From Paracoccus aeridis (GTDB lineage: Bacteria > Pseudomonadota > Alphaproteobacteria > Rhodobacterales > Rhodobacteraceae), in contig NZ_SELD02000018.1 of assembly GCF_004923205.2 (NCBI RefSeq), positions 407,028 to 471,027 on the forward strand: a stretch of 64,000 nucleotides of DNA. Direction: 5' to 3'. The translations under genes and the position numbers were made by a program. The first letter of the stretch is position 1. The number at the start of each line of letters is the position of its first letter. Below, piece after piece: positions 10,770 to 17,717 of this stretch. The notes under the pieces were generated by a model, which saw only the letters and a program-made list of their open reading frames with translations, was not told where the DNA came from and ran no database searches.

Positions 10770-11206
10770 GGCTGAGTCTCCCTTTCGGCGGGGCGGGATG
10801 CGGGGCGGGCGATGGCGGTGCCGGCGGCTGTCCCCGGCGCGGATGCGGCAGCGCCGGGCTGCAACCCGGGCTGCGGGTCGGTGAAGGCGTCGGGCGCCGG
10901 GGGGCCCTGGAATTCGCGCAGCTTCGGGTAGTCGACGTGCGCCACGTCCACGAACTGGCCCGACTGCACCGGGACCAGTTGCAGCCGTTCGAAGTTCAGG
11001 TCCACGAGGTCGCGCAGCCGCTCGGGCCGGTTCAGATAGGCCCATTCCGCGCGCAGGACACCCAGCTGCTCGCGCAGGCCCGCGATCTCGTTCTGGATCC
11101 CGTTCATCTCGTCGATGGCGGCCTGGGTGCGGTAGTTCTCGCGATAGGCCCAGAAGGCGAGGCCCATCACCGCGACCACGGTCATCACGTACAGCAGCGC
11201 GCGCAT
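10766..11206 (-). CDS. ftsL: Cell division protein FtsL
   Basis: A 146-aa bitopic membrane protein. The N-terminal membrane segment (about 4-21) is followed by a heptad-rich coiled-coil region (AIDEMNGIQNEIAGLREQLG) and the typical NRPERLRDLVD segment, where FtsL meets FtsB and FtsQ in the divisome. The C-terminal 40 residues are Pro/Ala-rich and longer than in enteric FtsL, as often seen in alphaproteobacteria. Assignment rests on topology plus position between rsmH and ftsI. Start and stop overlap both neighbours (TGATG with rsmH, GTGA with ftsI). Confidence 0.88.
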   Translation of the reverse strand: MRALLYVMTVVAVMGLAFWAYRENYRTQAAIDEMNGIQNEIAGLREQLGVLRAEWAYLNRPERLRDLVDLNFERLQLVPVQSGQFVDVAHVDYPKLREFQGPPAPDAFTDPQPGLQPGAAASAPGTAAGTAIARPASRPAERETQP

Positions 11207-12174
11207 CAGCCGCCCCCCGGCAGTTGTGGCAGGCCCAGCGTGCGGTCGTCGGCCTGGCCCGGGGCTGCGTCGGTGCGGACGGCGACGCGCAGGTAGGCCG
11301 AGCGGGCGCGGGGGTTCGCGGCAAGCTCGGCCTCGTCCGCGCCGATGGCGCGGCGGAAGGGCAGCGTGAAGGCGGGTGCGTCCTGCGGCGTCTCGGGCGC
11401 GTGGCGGCTGCCGCCGCCCGCCGCGTTGGCGCGGCCCTGCATGAAGCGCTTGACGATCCGGTCCTCGAGCGAATGGAAGCTGACGACCGCGAGCCTGCCG
11501 CCCGGCACCAGCGCCCGTTCGGCGGCGGCAAGGCCCGCGACAAGCTGGCCGAACTCGTCGTTGACCCAGATCCGGATCGCCTGGAAGGCGCGGGTCGCCG
11601 GGTGGCTCTGCCCCGGTTTCGGGCGCGGCAGGCAGGACTGGACCACGTCGGCCAGCTGCGCGGTGCGGGTCAGCGGGCGCGCCCTGACGATGGCGCGGGC
11701 GATACGCCGGGCCGCGCGTTCCTCGCCGTAGTGGTACAGCACGTCGGCGATGCGGCCCTCGTCGGCGGTGTTCAGAAGATCCGCCGCCGACGGCCCGCCG
11801 CCGCCCATCCGCATGTCGAGCGGCCCGTCGCGCAGGAAGGAAAAGCCGCGCTCGGGCTGGTCGAGCTGCATCGAGCTGACGCCGAGGTCCAGCACCACGC
11901 CGTCCACCGGACCGCCCGCAAGGGTGTCGAGATCGGAAAACGTGCCCTCGACCAGGCGCAGCCGGTCGCCGTGATCGCCCGCCCAGGCCCGTGCCATGGC
12001 GAAGACCGAAGGATCGCGGTCGATGCCGATCACGCGGTCCGCGCCCGCGTCCAGCAGGCCGCGCGCATAGCCGCCCGCGCCGAAGGTGCCGTCGACCCAG
12101 GTGCCGCGCACGGGCGCCACGGCCGCGAGCAACGGACCGAGCAGCACCGGCACATGGGGTGCCGCGCCGGGCAT
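11206..12174 (-). CDS. rsmH: 16S rRNA (cytosine-1402-N4)-methyltransferase RsmH (MraW)
   Basis: SAM-dependent enzyme that N4-methylates C1402 in the 16S rRNA decoding centre. The 322-aa protein begins [12 protein letters not shown], the normal RsmH N-terminus. It shows [15 protein letters not shown] (SAM-binding), [31 protein letters not shown] residues (conserved core [10 protein letters not shown]), and [10 protein letters not shown] near the end. The ATG at 12174 overlaps the mraZ stop (ATGA). Its place directly after mraZ is the conserved dcw arrangement. Confidence 0.95.
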   Translation of the reverse strand: MPGAAPHVPVLLGPLLAAVAPVRGTWVDGTFGAGGYARGLLDAGADRVIGIDRDPSVFAMARAWAGDHGDRLRLVEGTFSDLDTLAGGPVDGVVLDLGVSSMQLDQPERGFSFLRDGPLDMRMGGGGPSAADLLNTADEGRIADVLYHYGEERAARRIARAIVRARPLTRTAQLADVVQSCLPRPKPGQSHPATRAFQAIRIWVNDEFGQLVAGLAAAERALVPGGRLAVVSFHSLEDRIVKRFMQGRANAAGGGSRHAPETPQDAPAFTLPFRRAIGADEAELAANPRARSAYLRVAVRTDAAPGQADDRTLGLPQLPGGG

Positions 12175-12704
12175 CAGTCGTCGGCCCTCGATTCGGGACG
12201 GCGGGCCGGGGCGAGCGGCGGCAGCAGGGAACGCGGGTCGAAGCCTTCGCCCAGTTCCGCGACCAGCGCCTCGACCGCGTCGCCCTCGGCCTCGTCGTAG
12301 GTTTCGGGGCGCCAGACCTTGAGGTAGTCGCCGGCGGCCACGAAGAAGGCGCGGTCGTCCAGGCCGACCTTCTCGCGCAGCTTCTGCGGCAGGACGAGAC
12401 GCCCGTCGGGGTCGATCTCGGCTTCCTCGGCCGCGCCGTGCATGATGGATTCGAGCAGCCGGCGCTCGGGGCTGCCGCGCTGCATCTGGTCGATCTGGGC
12501 GTCGATCTCCTCGATCGCTTCCAGGGTGTAGAGTTCGAGATGGCGCCAGTCCGCCCGGCCGTAGACGATCACGAGCTGCGGGCGCTTGCCGGTTTCCCAG
12601 TCCGGGTCGCAGCTTTCGAAGACGCGGCGGAACTTGGCCGGGATCGAGACGCGCCCCTTGGCGTCGACCTTGACCTCTTCCGAGCCTCTGAACCTGCGCG
12701 CCAA
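12174..12704 (-). CDS. mraZ: Transcriptional regulator MraZ
   Basis: First gene of the dcw cluster; MraZ is a ring-forming DNA-binding protein that represses this operon in E. coli. Two SpoVT/AbrB-like modules are visible: [16 protein letters not shown] (about residues 10-25) and [16 protein letters not shown] (about 90-105). I place the start at a TTG (12704), giving 176 aa, because GGAAGGA lies 7 nt upstream and homology begins at [10 protein letters not shown]. The only in-frame upstream ATG (12974) would add 90 low-complexity residues unlike any MraZ. Its product probably acts on the TGGG repeats upstream. Confidence 0.9.
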   Translation of the reverse strand: MARRFRGSEEVKVDAKGRVSIPAKFRRVFESCDPDWETGKRPQLVIVYGRADWRHLELYTLEAIEEIDAQIDQMQRGSPERRLLESIMHGAAEEAEIDPDGRLVLPQKLREKVGLDDRAFFVAAGDYLKVWRPETYDEAEGDAVEALVAELGEGFDPRSLLPPLAPARRPESRADD

Positions 12705-12711
12705 GCCCGCG

Positions 12712-12718
12712 TCCTTCC
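12712..12718 (-). promoter_or_regulatory. Ribosome binding site deciding the mraZ TTG start
   Basis: GGAAGGA on the minus strand, seven nucleotides before the TTG at 12704. It is the strongest Shine-Dalgarno match near the point where MraZ homology begins, and is the reason for preferring a TTG over the distant ATG. Confidence 0.6.
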
Positions 12719-13147
12719 ACTGTCCGCCCGTTCCGGTCGCCCGAAACGGGAAAGGGCGGATCGGGCCGCTGCCACTGCCCGATCCGCCGCCCTCGTTCCC
12801 ATCTCTGGGCCCCGAAGTTTCGGGGATCGCCCGGTTCGTCGCGCCATCTGGGGAAGATGCTGCTCGCACGCGACCGGGTCGTTTTTCGGAAGAACGGCTG
12901 CCTGTATGAAGCCTGCCTTGGCGTGGGGTCTTGGGCGCCCCTTGATCCGCCTTCCGTGAGGAAAGGGATGGCATGGGATTTCATGGGAAGCAACGGGTTT
13001 GTTCGGGGCGTCAGCGGACGTCGGCAAGAGCGCGCGCGAGAACGTCGCAAGAACATCATCACGCCCCGGTGATGCCAGCGGAAGTTGTAGGCTCAGCGCG
13101 GAAGCTGCCCACTAGATATTGTGGAGCGGAAATATGTGGCAGAATAG

Positions 13148-13162
13148 TCCCACCTTTTCCCG
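13148..13162 (-). promoter_or_regulatory. Candidate MraZ box, proximal
   Basis: Minus strand CGGGAAAAGGTGGGA. MraZ recognises TGGG(N) repeats with a 10-bp period. Here one perfect TGGG and one CGGG are spaced exactly 10 bp apart, about 445 bp upstream of the mraZ start. The core GGGAAAAGGTGGGA is identical to the distal site. Confidence 0.5.
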
Positions 13163-13281
13163 AAAGCGCGGAAAGGTGCCGATGGTGGGAAGGTTGGAGC
13201 ATGAGGATCACGGAACGGCCCGGCTGGCGCGAACGCTCCTCACGGGTCATCACGCCGCCTTGATTCGGATTCCCTGCCCCG

Positions 13282-13297
13282 TTCCCACCTTTTCCCA
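13282..13297 (-). promoter_or_regulatory. Candidate MraZ box, distal
   Basis: Minus strand TGGGAAAAGGTGGGAA: two perfect TGGG elements at a 10-bp period, matching the known MraZ operator pattern. It lies just past the end of mrp, about 580 bp upstream of mraZ. Confidence 0.5.
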
Positions 13298-13348
13298 GCC
13301 GCAGCGCAGGTCCAGGCAGGCGTCCCTTTCCGTCGCGGGATCGGTCGC

Positions 13349-14476
13349 TCAGCCCATCCCGCCGGCGACCAGCCGCTCGGCCAGGCGGGCATAGGCGTCG
13401 GCCACCGGCCCGCCGGTCGCGGCGACGGGGCGGCCCTCGTCCCCGCCCGTCCGCACCGAAAGATCCAGCGGGATCTCGCCCAGGAACGGCAGGCCGCGCG
13501 CCTGCGCCTCGGCCGCGACGCCGCCGTGGCCGAACAGGTGTTCCTCGTGCCCGCAGTTGCGGCAGACATAGACGGACATGTTTTCGACCAGTCCCAGCAC
13601 CGGGGTCCGCAGCTTGTCGAACATGTCGATCGCGCGCCGGGCATCGATCAGCGCCACGTCCTGCGGGGTGGAAACGATGATCGCGCCCGTCACCTGCGCC
13701 TTCTGGCACAGGCTCAGCTGCACGTCGCCGGTGCCGGGCGGCAGGTCGACCAGCAGCACGTCCAGGTCGCCCCAGTCCACCTGGTTCAGCATCTGCTGCA
13801 GCGCGCCCATCAGCATCGGCCCGCGCCAGACCACCGCCTCGCCTTCCTTCATCATCAGGCCCAGCGACATCATGGCCAGCCCGTGCGCGCGCACCGGCTG
13901 GATCCGGTCGCCTGCGCTCGTCGGGCGCGCGGTCACGCCCAGCATGCGGGGCTGGCTGGGGCCGTAGATGTCGGCGTCAAGGACGCCCACGCGCCGCCCC
14001 GCGCGGGCGAGCGCCACGGCGAGATTCGTGGTGAGGGTGGACTTGCCGACCCCGCCCTTGCCGGACCCGATCGCGATGATCCGGTCGACGCCGGGGATCG
14101 CGAGCGGCCCCGCCTGCGGCGTCGGATGTCGACCGATCCTGAGGTTGGGCGCGGGCGCCCCGGAACCCGCCCCGGGAACTGCGCCGGAACCCGCCCCGCC
14201 GCTTTGCGCGGCGACCGCCGCGGTGCGGCCGGCGGGCGCGGTGGTGACGATCTGGACCGAGGTGACGCCGGGCAGCGCCTTCAGCAGCGCCTCGGCCTGC
14301 GCGCGGGCGGGCTCCAGCGCGCGGGCGAGCTGGGGGTCGGACGCCTCGATCACGAATCGGACGACGCCGTCGCCGGATACCTGCAGGGCCCGGACCAGGT
14401 CGGCCGAAACGAGATTTCCGCCGCCGGGCACCGGAACCGTCGCGAGCGATTCCATGATCCTGTCCTGGGTGGTCAT
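13349..14476 (-). CDS. mrp: Mrp/ApbC-type iron-sulfur carrier ATPase
   Basis: Cytosolic P-loop ATPase that holds and delivers Fe-S clusters to apoproteins. The 375-aa product has an N-terminal MIP18/DUF59-like segment (about 5-80) and a Gly/Ala/Pro linker (82-130). The deviant Walker A is GSGKGGVGKST (137-147), followed by DADIYGPSQPRMLG and LLVDLPPGTGD, with a CxxC (CRNC, 305-308) that binds the bridging cluster. I chose the ATG at 14476 (MTTQDRI) because the longer reading to 14533 adds unconserved residues. It is divergent from the small RNA array and rlmJ. Confidence 0.92.
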   Translation of the reverse strand: MTTQDRIMESLATVPVPGGGNLVSADLVRALQVSGDGVVRFVIEASDPQLARALEPARAQAEALLKALPGVTSVQIVTTAPAGRTAAVAAQSGGAGSGAVPGAGSGAPAPNLRIGRHPTPQAGPLAIPGVDRIIAIGSGKGGVGKSTLTTNLAVALARAGRRVGVLDADIYGPSQPRMLGVTARPTSAGDRIQPVRAHGLAMMSLGLMMKEGEAVVWRGPMLMGALQQMLNQVDWGDLDVLLVDLPPGTGDVQLSLCQKAQVTGAIIVSTPQDVALIDARRAIDMFDKLRTPVLGLVENMSVYVCRNCGHEEHLFGHGGVAAEAQARGLPFLGEIPLDLSVRTGGDEGRPVAATGGPVADAYARLAERLVAGGMG

Positions 14477-14805
14477 CGGGTGCCTCTGAGTTGAACGGAG
14501 TTGCATCGCAGCATCGCAGGCGGGAAACGTCACGTAAAGCGGGGCGATCGGGGTCTGGACGTTGCGTCAAAAGCATGGCTGGCCGCCGAGACGCTGCTTT
14601 GACCAGTCGCGGATCTGTTACCAAGCCCCTGATGAAGCGTCATCACACGTAATGCGGGAACTTGTTCCATGCACACAGCGCATGGCTCGTAGGCGTTTTC
14701 CGCCATTGTGCACCTGCAGCAAATGGCTCATCTATTGCCCAAGACGAACGCGCCGGATGTCAGCAGACGGAAGGGCGGGCGGGGCCCGGAAGGGCCGACA
14801 GGTTA
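14477..14805. other. 329-bp divergent intergenic region upstream of the hairpin array
   Basis: Separates mrp (minus strand) from the plus-strand RNA array and must carry their promoters. A plus-strand heat-shock-like promoter candidate is at 14705-14733. No DUF1127-type small gene, which precedes related arrays in Rhodobacter sphaeroides, was found in any frame. The open frames here lack ribosome binding sites and known domains. Confidence 0.6.
14705..14733 (+). promoter_or_regulatory. Weak RpoH-like promoter candidate for the hairpin array
   Basis: ATTGTGC, 15 nt, CTCATCT. Compared with the heat-shock sigma consensus CTTGAAA-N11-15-CCCATNT, the -10 element is close and the -35 element keeps only TTG. 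It ends about 70 bp before the first hairpin. CcsR RNAs of R. sphaeroides are driven by RpoHI/RpoHII, which is the reason for considering it; on sequence alone it is weak. Confidence 0.25.
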
Positions 14806-14838
14806 CCTGGCCCCTTTCCTCCTCCCTGGGGGTTCAGG
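14806..14838 (+). ncRNA. Cuckoo/CcsR-type hairpin 1
   Basis: Arms CCTGGCCCC (14806-14814) and GGGGGTTCAGG (14828-14838) pair with a small internal mismatch. The loop TTTCCTCCTCCCT contains the motif CCTCCTCCC at 14818-14826, which mimics the anti-Shine-Dalgarno end of 16S rRNA. Confidence 0.75.
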
Positions 14839-14842
14839 CTCG

Positions 14843-14878
14843 GGCGGCATCCCCTCCTCCCTCCTCGGGGATGCCGCC
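14843..14878 (+). ncRNA. Cuckoo/CcsR-type hairpin 2
   Basis: Perfect 12-bp stem GGCGGCATCCCC / GGGGATGCCGCC around a 12-nt pyrimidine loop. CCTCCTCCC at 14853-14861 begins in the last two stem bases and runs into the loop. Confidence 0.85.
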
Positions 14879-14892
14879 AACTCCATACGCGA

Positions 14893-14917
14893 CGATCCGA
14901 TCCTCCTCCCCGGATCG
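14893..14917 (+). ncRNA. Cuckoo/CcsR-type hairpin 3
   Basis: Perfect 7-bp stem CGATCCG / CGGATCG with the 11-nt loop ATCCTCCTCCC. The motif CCTCCTCCC is at 14902-14910. Confidence 0.8.
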
Positions 14918-14927
14918 ACGCGGATCA

Positions 14928-14962
14928 GGCGGCGGCCCGCTCCTCCTCCCAGGGCCGCCGCC
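14928..14962 (+). ncRNA. Cuckoo/CcsR-type hairpin 4
   Basis: Perfect 11-bp stem GGCGGCGGCCC / GGGCCGCCGCC with the 13-nt loop GCTCCTCCTCCCA. The motif is at 14942-14950. A small motif-less hairpin (CCCGCC / GGCGGG, about 14969-14986) follows it. Confidence 0.85.
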
Positions 14963-14997
14963 TTCCCTCCCGCCCTTCGCGGCGGGAAACGGAATAC

Positions 14998-15029
14998 GAC
15001 GGCCCCTCCTCCTCCCCGGGGTCATCGTC
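14998..15029 (+). ncRNA. Cuckoo/CcsR-type hairpin 5
   Basis: Imperfect stem: GACG and GCCCC on the left pair with GGGGTC and ATCGTC on the right, leaving a short bulge. The loop carries CCTCCTCCC at 15008-15016. Confidence 0.65.
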
Positions 15030-15031
15030 AG

Positions 15032-15064
15032 CGATGCCGGCCATCTCCTCCCCGGCCGTCATCG
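15032..15064 (+). ncRNA. Cuckoo/CcsR-type hairpin 6 (degenerate motif)
   Basis: CGATG and CCGG on the left pair with CCGG and CATCG on the right with an asymmetric bulge. The loop has TCTCCTCCC (15044-15052), eight of nine motif bases. This is the most diverged member of the array. Confidence 0.55.
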
Positions 15065-15072
15065 CACCCCAT

Positions 15073-15103
15073 ACGCGGCCCCTCCTCCTCCCTGGGCCAG
15101 CGT
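15073..15103 (+). ncRNA. Cuckoo/CcsR-type hairpin 7
   Basis: ACGCGGCCC / GGGCCAGCGT form a 9-bp stem with one bulged base. The 12-nt loop CTCCTCCTCCCT carries the motif at 15084-15092. Confidence 0.75.
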
Positions 15104-15106
15104 TGT

Positions 15107-15146
15107 GCGGCGGCGCCTCTCCTCCTCCCCCTCCTGGCGCCGCCGC
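15107..15146 (+). ncRNA. Cuckoo/CcsR-type hairpin 8
   Basis: Perfect 11-bp stem GCGGCGGCGCC / GGCGCCGCCGC closing an 18-nt all-pyrimidine loop with CCTCCTCCC at 15121-15129. Because a U-tract follows, it doubles as the array's terminator. Confidence 0.85.
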
Positions 15147-15153
15147 TTCTTTT
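15107..15153 (+). terminator. Rho-independent terminator closing the hairpin array
   Basis: The 11-bp GC stem of hairpin 8 is followed directly by TTCTTTT (15147-15153). It ends only 43 bp before the rlmJ start codon, so rlmJ is probably expressed by readthrough or from a promoter hidden in the array. Confidence 0.75.
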
Positions 15154-15196
15154 CCCCGGCTTCCCTTCGCCTTGCCCGGCGCGCTATGCGTCGCGG

Positions 15197-15985
15197 ATGT
15201 TGTCCTACCAGCACAGCTATCATGCCGGGAACGCGGCGGACCTGCACAAGCACGCGCTGCTGGCAGTCGCGCTGGAGCGGCTGGCGTCCAAGGACAAGCC
15301 CCTCACCTATGTCGAGACGCACGCGGGCCGCGGCCTTTACGACCTGCACGCCCCCGAGGCGCTGCGGACGGGAGAGGCCGGGGCCGGAATCGTCCGCGCG
15401 CTGGATCGCGGCTGGCTGCCGCACGGTCATCCCCTGCTGGGCGCGCTGGACGCGGTACGGACCCGGCATGGCGCGGCGGCCTATCCCGGATCGCCGCTGA
15501 TCGCCGCGCATTTCCTGCGGCCGGGCGACGTCGCGCATCTCGCGGAACTGCACCCGCGGGAACACGCGGCGCTGGCCGGGGTCGCGGGCTTTGCCCACCT
15601 GCACCGGCAGGACGGGTTCGAGATGGCGAACGCCCTTCTGCCGCCCACGCCGCGGCGCGGAATGCTGCTGATCGACCCGAGCTACGAGGTGAAGGCCGAC
15701 TACGACCGCATTCCCGCCATCATCGGCAAGCTGGCGCGCAAGTGGAACGTCGGCGTGATCGCGCTGTGGTACCCGATCCTGACCGACGAGCGGCAGGCGG
15801 CGATGGTGCGCGCGCTGGCCGCGGCGCACCCGCAGGCGCTGTCGTCCGAGGTGCGGTTCCCGCCGGCGAAGGCCGGGCACGGGATGGTGGGATCGGGGAT
15901 GTTCGTCATCAACCCGCCCTACGGGCTGGCCGAGGAGGCCGCGCGGCTGGGGGCGATCTTCGCGGCGGATCAGGGTCGCGGCTGA
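15197..15985 (+). CDS. rlmJ: 23S rRNA (adenine-2030-N6)-methyltransferase RlmJ
   Basis: Methylates A2030 of 23S rRNA using SAM. The 262-aa protein starts MLSYQHSYHAGNAADLHKH, the hallmark RlmJ N-terminus, which fixes the start at 15197 even though no clear ribosome binding site precedes it. It continues with VETHAGRGLYDL (SAM-binding), the catalytic LLIDPSYEVKADYD motif and MFVINPPYGL near the C-terminus. Length is slightly short of the enterobacterial enzyme but complete. The upstream neighbour is the hairpin array terminator. Confidence 0.93.
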   Translation: MLSYQHSYHAGNAADLHKHALLAVALERLASKDKPLTYVETHAGRGLYDLHAPEALRTGEAGAGIVRALDRGWLPHGHPLLGALDAVRTRHGAAAYPGSPLIAAHFLRPGDVAHLAELHPREHAALAGVAGFAHLHRQDGFEMANALLPPTPRRGMLLIDPSYEVKADYDRIPAIIGKLARKWNVGVIALWYPILTDERQAAMVRALAAAHPQALSSEVRFPPAKAGHGMVGSGMFVINPPYGLAEEAARLGAIFAADQGRG

Positions 15986-16168
15986 GCGGCCCGTCAGGGT
16001 CGCGCGGACGGGCGCCGCATCCTGCCCGCACAGCGGCCGAGATACGGGCCCGTGCACGCCGGACTTGCACTACTCCGCCCGCGCATACGCTGTCGCATCA
16101 TGGCAGGGCGCGCAAACGCGATCGCCCGCGCGTGAGCCGTGGCGCGAGAGCATCCGCGCCGTCGGATG

Positions 16169-16621
16169 TCACGCCGGCGCCGGCCGGTAGGTCAGCGTCC
16201 CCGCCTGCCCGCCGCCCCCGTCCGACGGGTGGCAGCGGCCGTTCCCGACCGGGATCTCGGCAAAGTCGAACGGGCTCACGTCCTTCAGGATCGCCACGTT
16301 GACGCCGTATTCGTCCGGGTTCGAGCGGCGCTGGTGGTGGGTGTAGATGCCGCAGACCCTGCAGAAGTGATGCACCGCCGTCCGGGTGTTGAAGCGGTAT
16401 TCGGCCAGCTGCTCCGCACCCGCGACGATCGTGATCCCGTCCAGGGGCGCGCTGACCGCGACCGCGCCGCGCATCCGGCAGAAGGAACAGTCGCAGCGCC
16501 GCGCCGTGCGCAGCCCGTCCGACAGCCGCAGCCGCAGCCGCACCGCGCCGCAGTGGCAGGCGGCGTCGACCTCGGCCAGGTCGGGGTCGGGACCGCCCGG
16601 CAGCAGCCTCGCCCCGGTCAT
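16169..16621 (-). CDS. GFA-family zinc protein (CENP-V / formaldehyde-activating fold)
   Basis: A 150-aa protein of the GFA superfamily, related to glutathione-dependent formaldehyde-activating enzymes. The metal-binding cysteine pattern is intact: CHCGAV near residue 23, CDCSFCRMRGAV (about 43-54) and HHFCRVCGIYTHHQR (about 84-98). These bind two structural or catalytic zincs in the fold. Members act on S-hydroxymethyl-glutathione or remain uncharacterised, so substrate is open. The ATG overlaps the upstream hydrolase stop (ATGA), so the pair is co-translated. Confidence 0.85.
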   Translation of the reverse strand: MTGARLLPGGPDPDLAEVDAACHCGAVRLRLRLSDGLRTARRCDCSFCRMRGAVAVSAPLDGITIVAGAEQLAEYRFNTRTAVHHFCRVCGIYTHHQRRSNPDEYGVNVAILKDVSPFDFAEIPVGNGRCHPSDGGGGQAGTLTYRPAPA

Positions 16622-17325
16622 GCCCGGGGCCCGATCTCGATCGCTCGCAGCAGCTCGGGCTCGATCACCTCAACACCCGGGAGGCCGTCGCGCAGGGGCC
16701 CCGCGTCGGCCGCGAGCATCGGGAAGCTGCGGTAATGGCTCGGGATCACGGTCCTGAAGTCGAAATAGCGTTTTGCCGCGTAGGCCGCGCGGGCCATGTC
16801 CATGGTGAAGTGGCCGCCCGCGCTCAGGATCCCGATGTCGGGCCGGTGCAGGTCGCCCATCCAGTCCATGTCGGCCATGATGTCGGTGTCGCCGCTGAAA
16901 TAAATGACGTGCCCCTCGCCCGCGATCATGTAGCCCGCCTCGGCGCCCGTATAGACCGGCTGGCCGTGCCGCCCCTCGGACGAGGAGGAGTGGCTGGCGG
17001 CGACCATCGTCACCTTCGCGCCGTTCAGGTCGACCGTCCCGCCCCGGTTGAAGCCGGTGGCTTCGATCCCTTCGCTGTTCGTCCACCACGTCATCAGGTC
17101 GAAGATCCCGAACACCGGTACGCCCAGCTTCTTCGAAAGCCGCGGCACGTCCCCGGTGTGGTCGAAATGGCCGTGGGTGACGAGGATGTGGGTCGCGCCC
17201 GCAACGGCCTCGTCGTGGCGGTCCTCGGGCATCGACGGGTTCCCGTCCAGCCACGGGTCGATCAGGATCACCGCGCGCTCGATCTCGATGCGCCAGCTTC
17301 CGTGGCCGAGCCAGACAAGTTTCAT
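16618..17325 (-). CDS. UPF0173-type metal-dependent hydrolase (metallo-beta-lactamase fold)
   Basis: A 235-aa metallo-beta-lactamase-fold protein. It opens with LVWLGHGSWRI, has ILIDPWLDGNPS, the dinuclear-metal motif THGHFDHTGD (about residues 50-59), HSSSSEGRH and a late FSGDTDIMADM segment, the usual UPF0173 set. The biological substrate of this family is unknown. It is divergent from gatCA with a 104-bp gap and is translationally coupled to the downstream GFA gene. Confidence 0.87.
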   Translation of the reverse strand: MKLVWLGHGSWRIEIERAVILIDPWLDGNPSMPEDRHDEAVAGATHILVTHGHFDHTGDVPRLSKKLGVPVFGIFDLMTWWTNSEGIEATGFNRGGTVDLNGAKVTMVAASHSSSSEGRHGQPVYTGAEAGYMIAGEGHVIYFSGDTDIMADMDWMGDLHRPDIGILSAGGHFTMDMARAAYAAKRYFDFRTVIPSHYRSFPMLAADAGPLRDGLPGVEVIEPELLRAIEIGPRA

Positions 17326-17429
17326 CGTTCGCTCCTTCCGGGTCCGGGCCGCGCCGCTTCCAGTCGGGCCAGCGGCTTGCAGGGTGTCGCACCGGACGGT
17401 AAACGCGGGCCAAGCGAAAGGAAAACCGA

Positions 17430-17717
17430 ATGTCGATTGACCCCTCCGAGGCCCGCAAGGTCGCGCATCTGGCGCGGATCGCGGTTCAGGACGAGGCGCT
17501 GCCGGCGCTTGCCGCCGAGCTGAACGGCATCCTGCATTTCATGGAGCAGCTGAACGAGGTCGACGTGACGGGCGTCGAGCCGATGACGGGCGTCGAGCCG
17601 ATGCGCCTGAAGCGGCGCGAGGATGTCGTCACCGACGGCGACATGCAGATCCGCATCCTGCGCAACGCCCCGGACGCGCGCGAGGGGTTCTTTGCCGTGC
17701 CGAAGGTGGTGGAATGA
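17430..17717 (+). CDS. gatC: Asp/Glu-tRNA amidotransferase subunit GatC
   Basis: Small 95-aa subunit that wraps GatA and GatB in the tRNA-dependent amidotransferase. It has the family start [17 protein letters not shown], then [16 protein letters not shown] and the C-terminal [10 protein letters not shown] local [12 protein letters not shown] pair (DNA 17568-17603) is present, but homologues have a similar segment of the same length, so it is not an insertion. Its stop overlaps the gatA start (ATGA). Confidence 0.93.
   Translation: MSIDPSEARKVAHLARIAVQDEALPALAAELNGILHFMEQLNEVDVTGVEPMTGVEPMRLKRREDVVTDGDMQIRILRNAPDAREGFFAVPKVVE

Larger units (their letters stand above)
12719..13348. other. 630-bp dcw upstream region without a gene
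   Basis: Lies between the mrp stop (13349) and the mraZ ribosome binding site. Short readings exist on both strands but none shows a recognisable domain or a good ribosome binding site. It holds two TGGG-repeat sites (13148-13162 and 13282-13297) and a comparatively AT-rich patch at about 13110-13150 that is a plausible promoter zone for mraZ. No terminator is visible after mrp, so readthrough into dcw is possible. Confidence 0.6.

Noticed and set aside
12705..12974. MraZ with a 90-residue N-terminal extension from the ATG at 12974
   Set aside because: The extension is low-complexity and unconserved; a TTG with a strong ribosome binding site lies where homology starts.
14562..15500. Plus-strand open frames running through the hairpin array
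   Set aside because: Translations are Pro/Ser/Arg low-complexity and change frame-to-frame, while the DNA shows conserved stem-loops with variable stems. RNA structure explains the region better than protein.
17568..17603. 18-bp direct repeat in gatC (TGVEPM twice)
   Set aside because: Other GatC proteins have a similar VEPM-x-VxPM segment of the same length, so this is local convergence, not an insertion.
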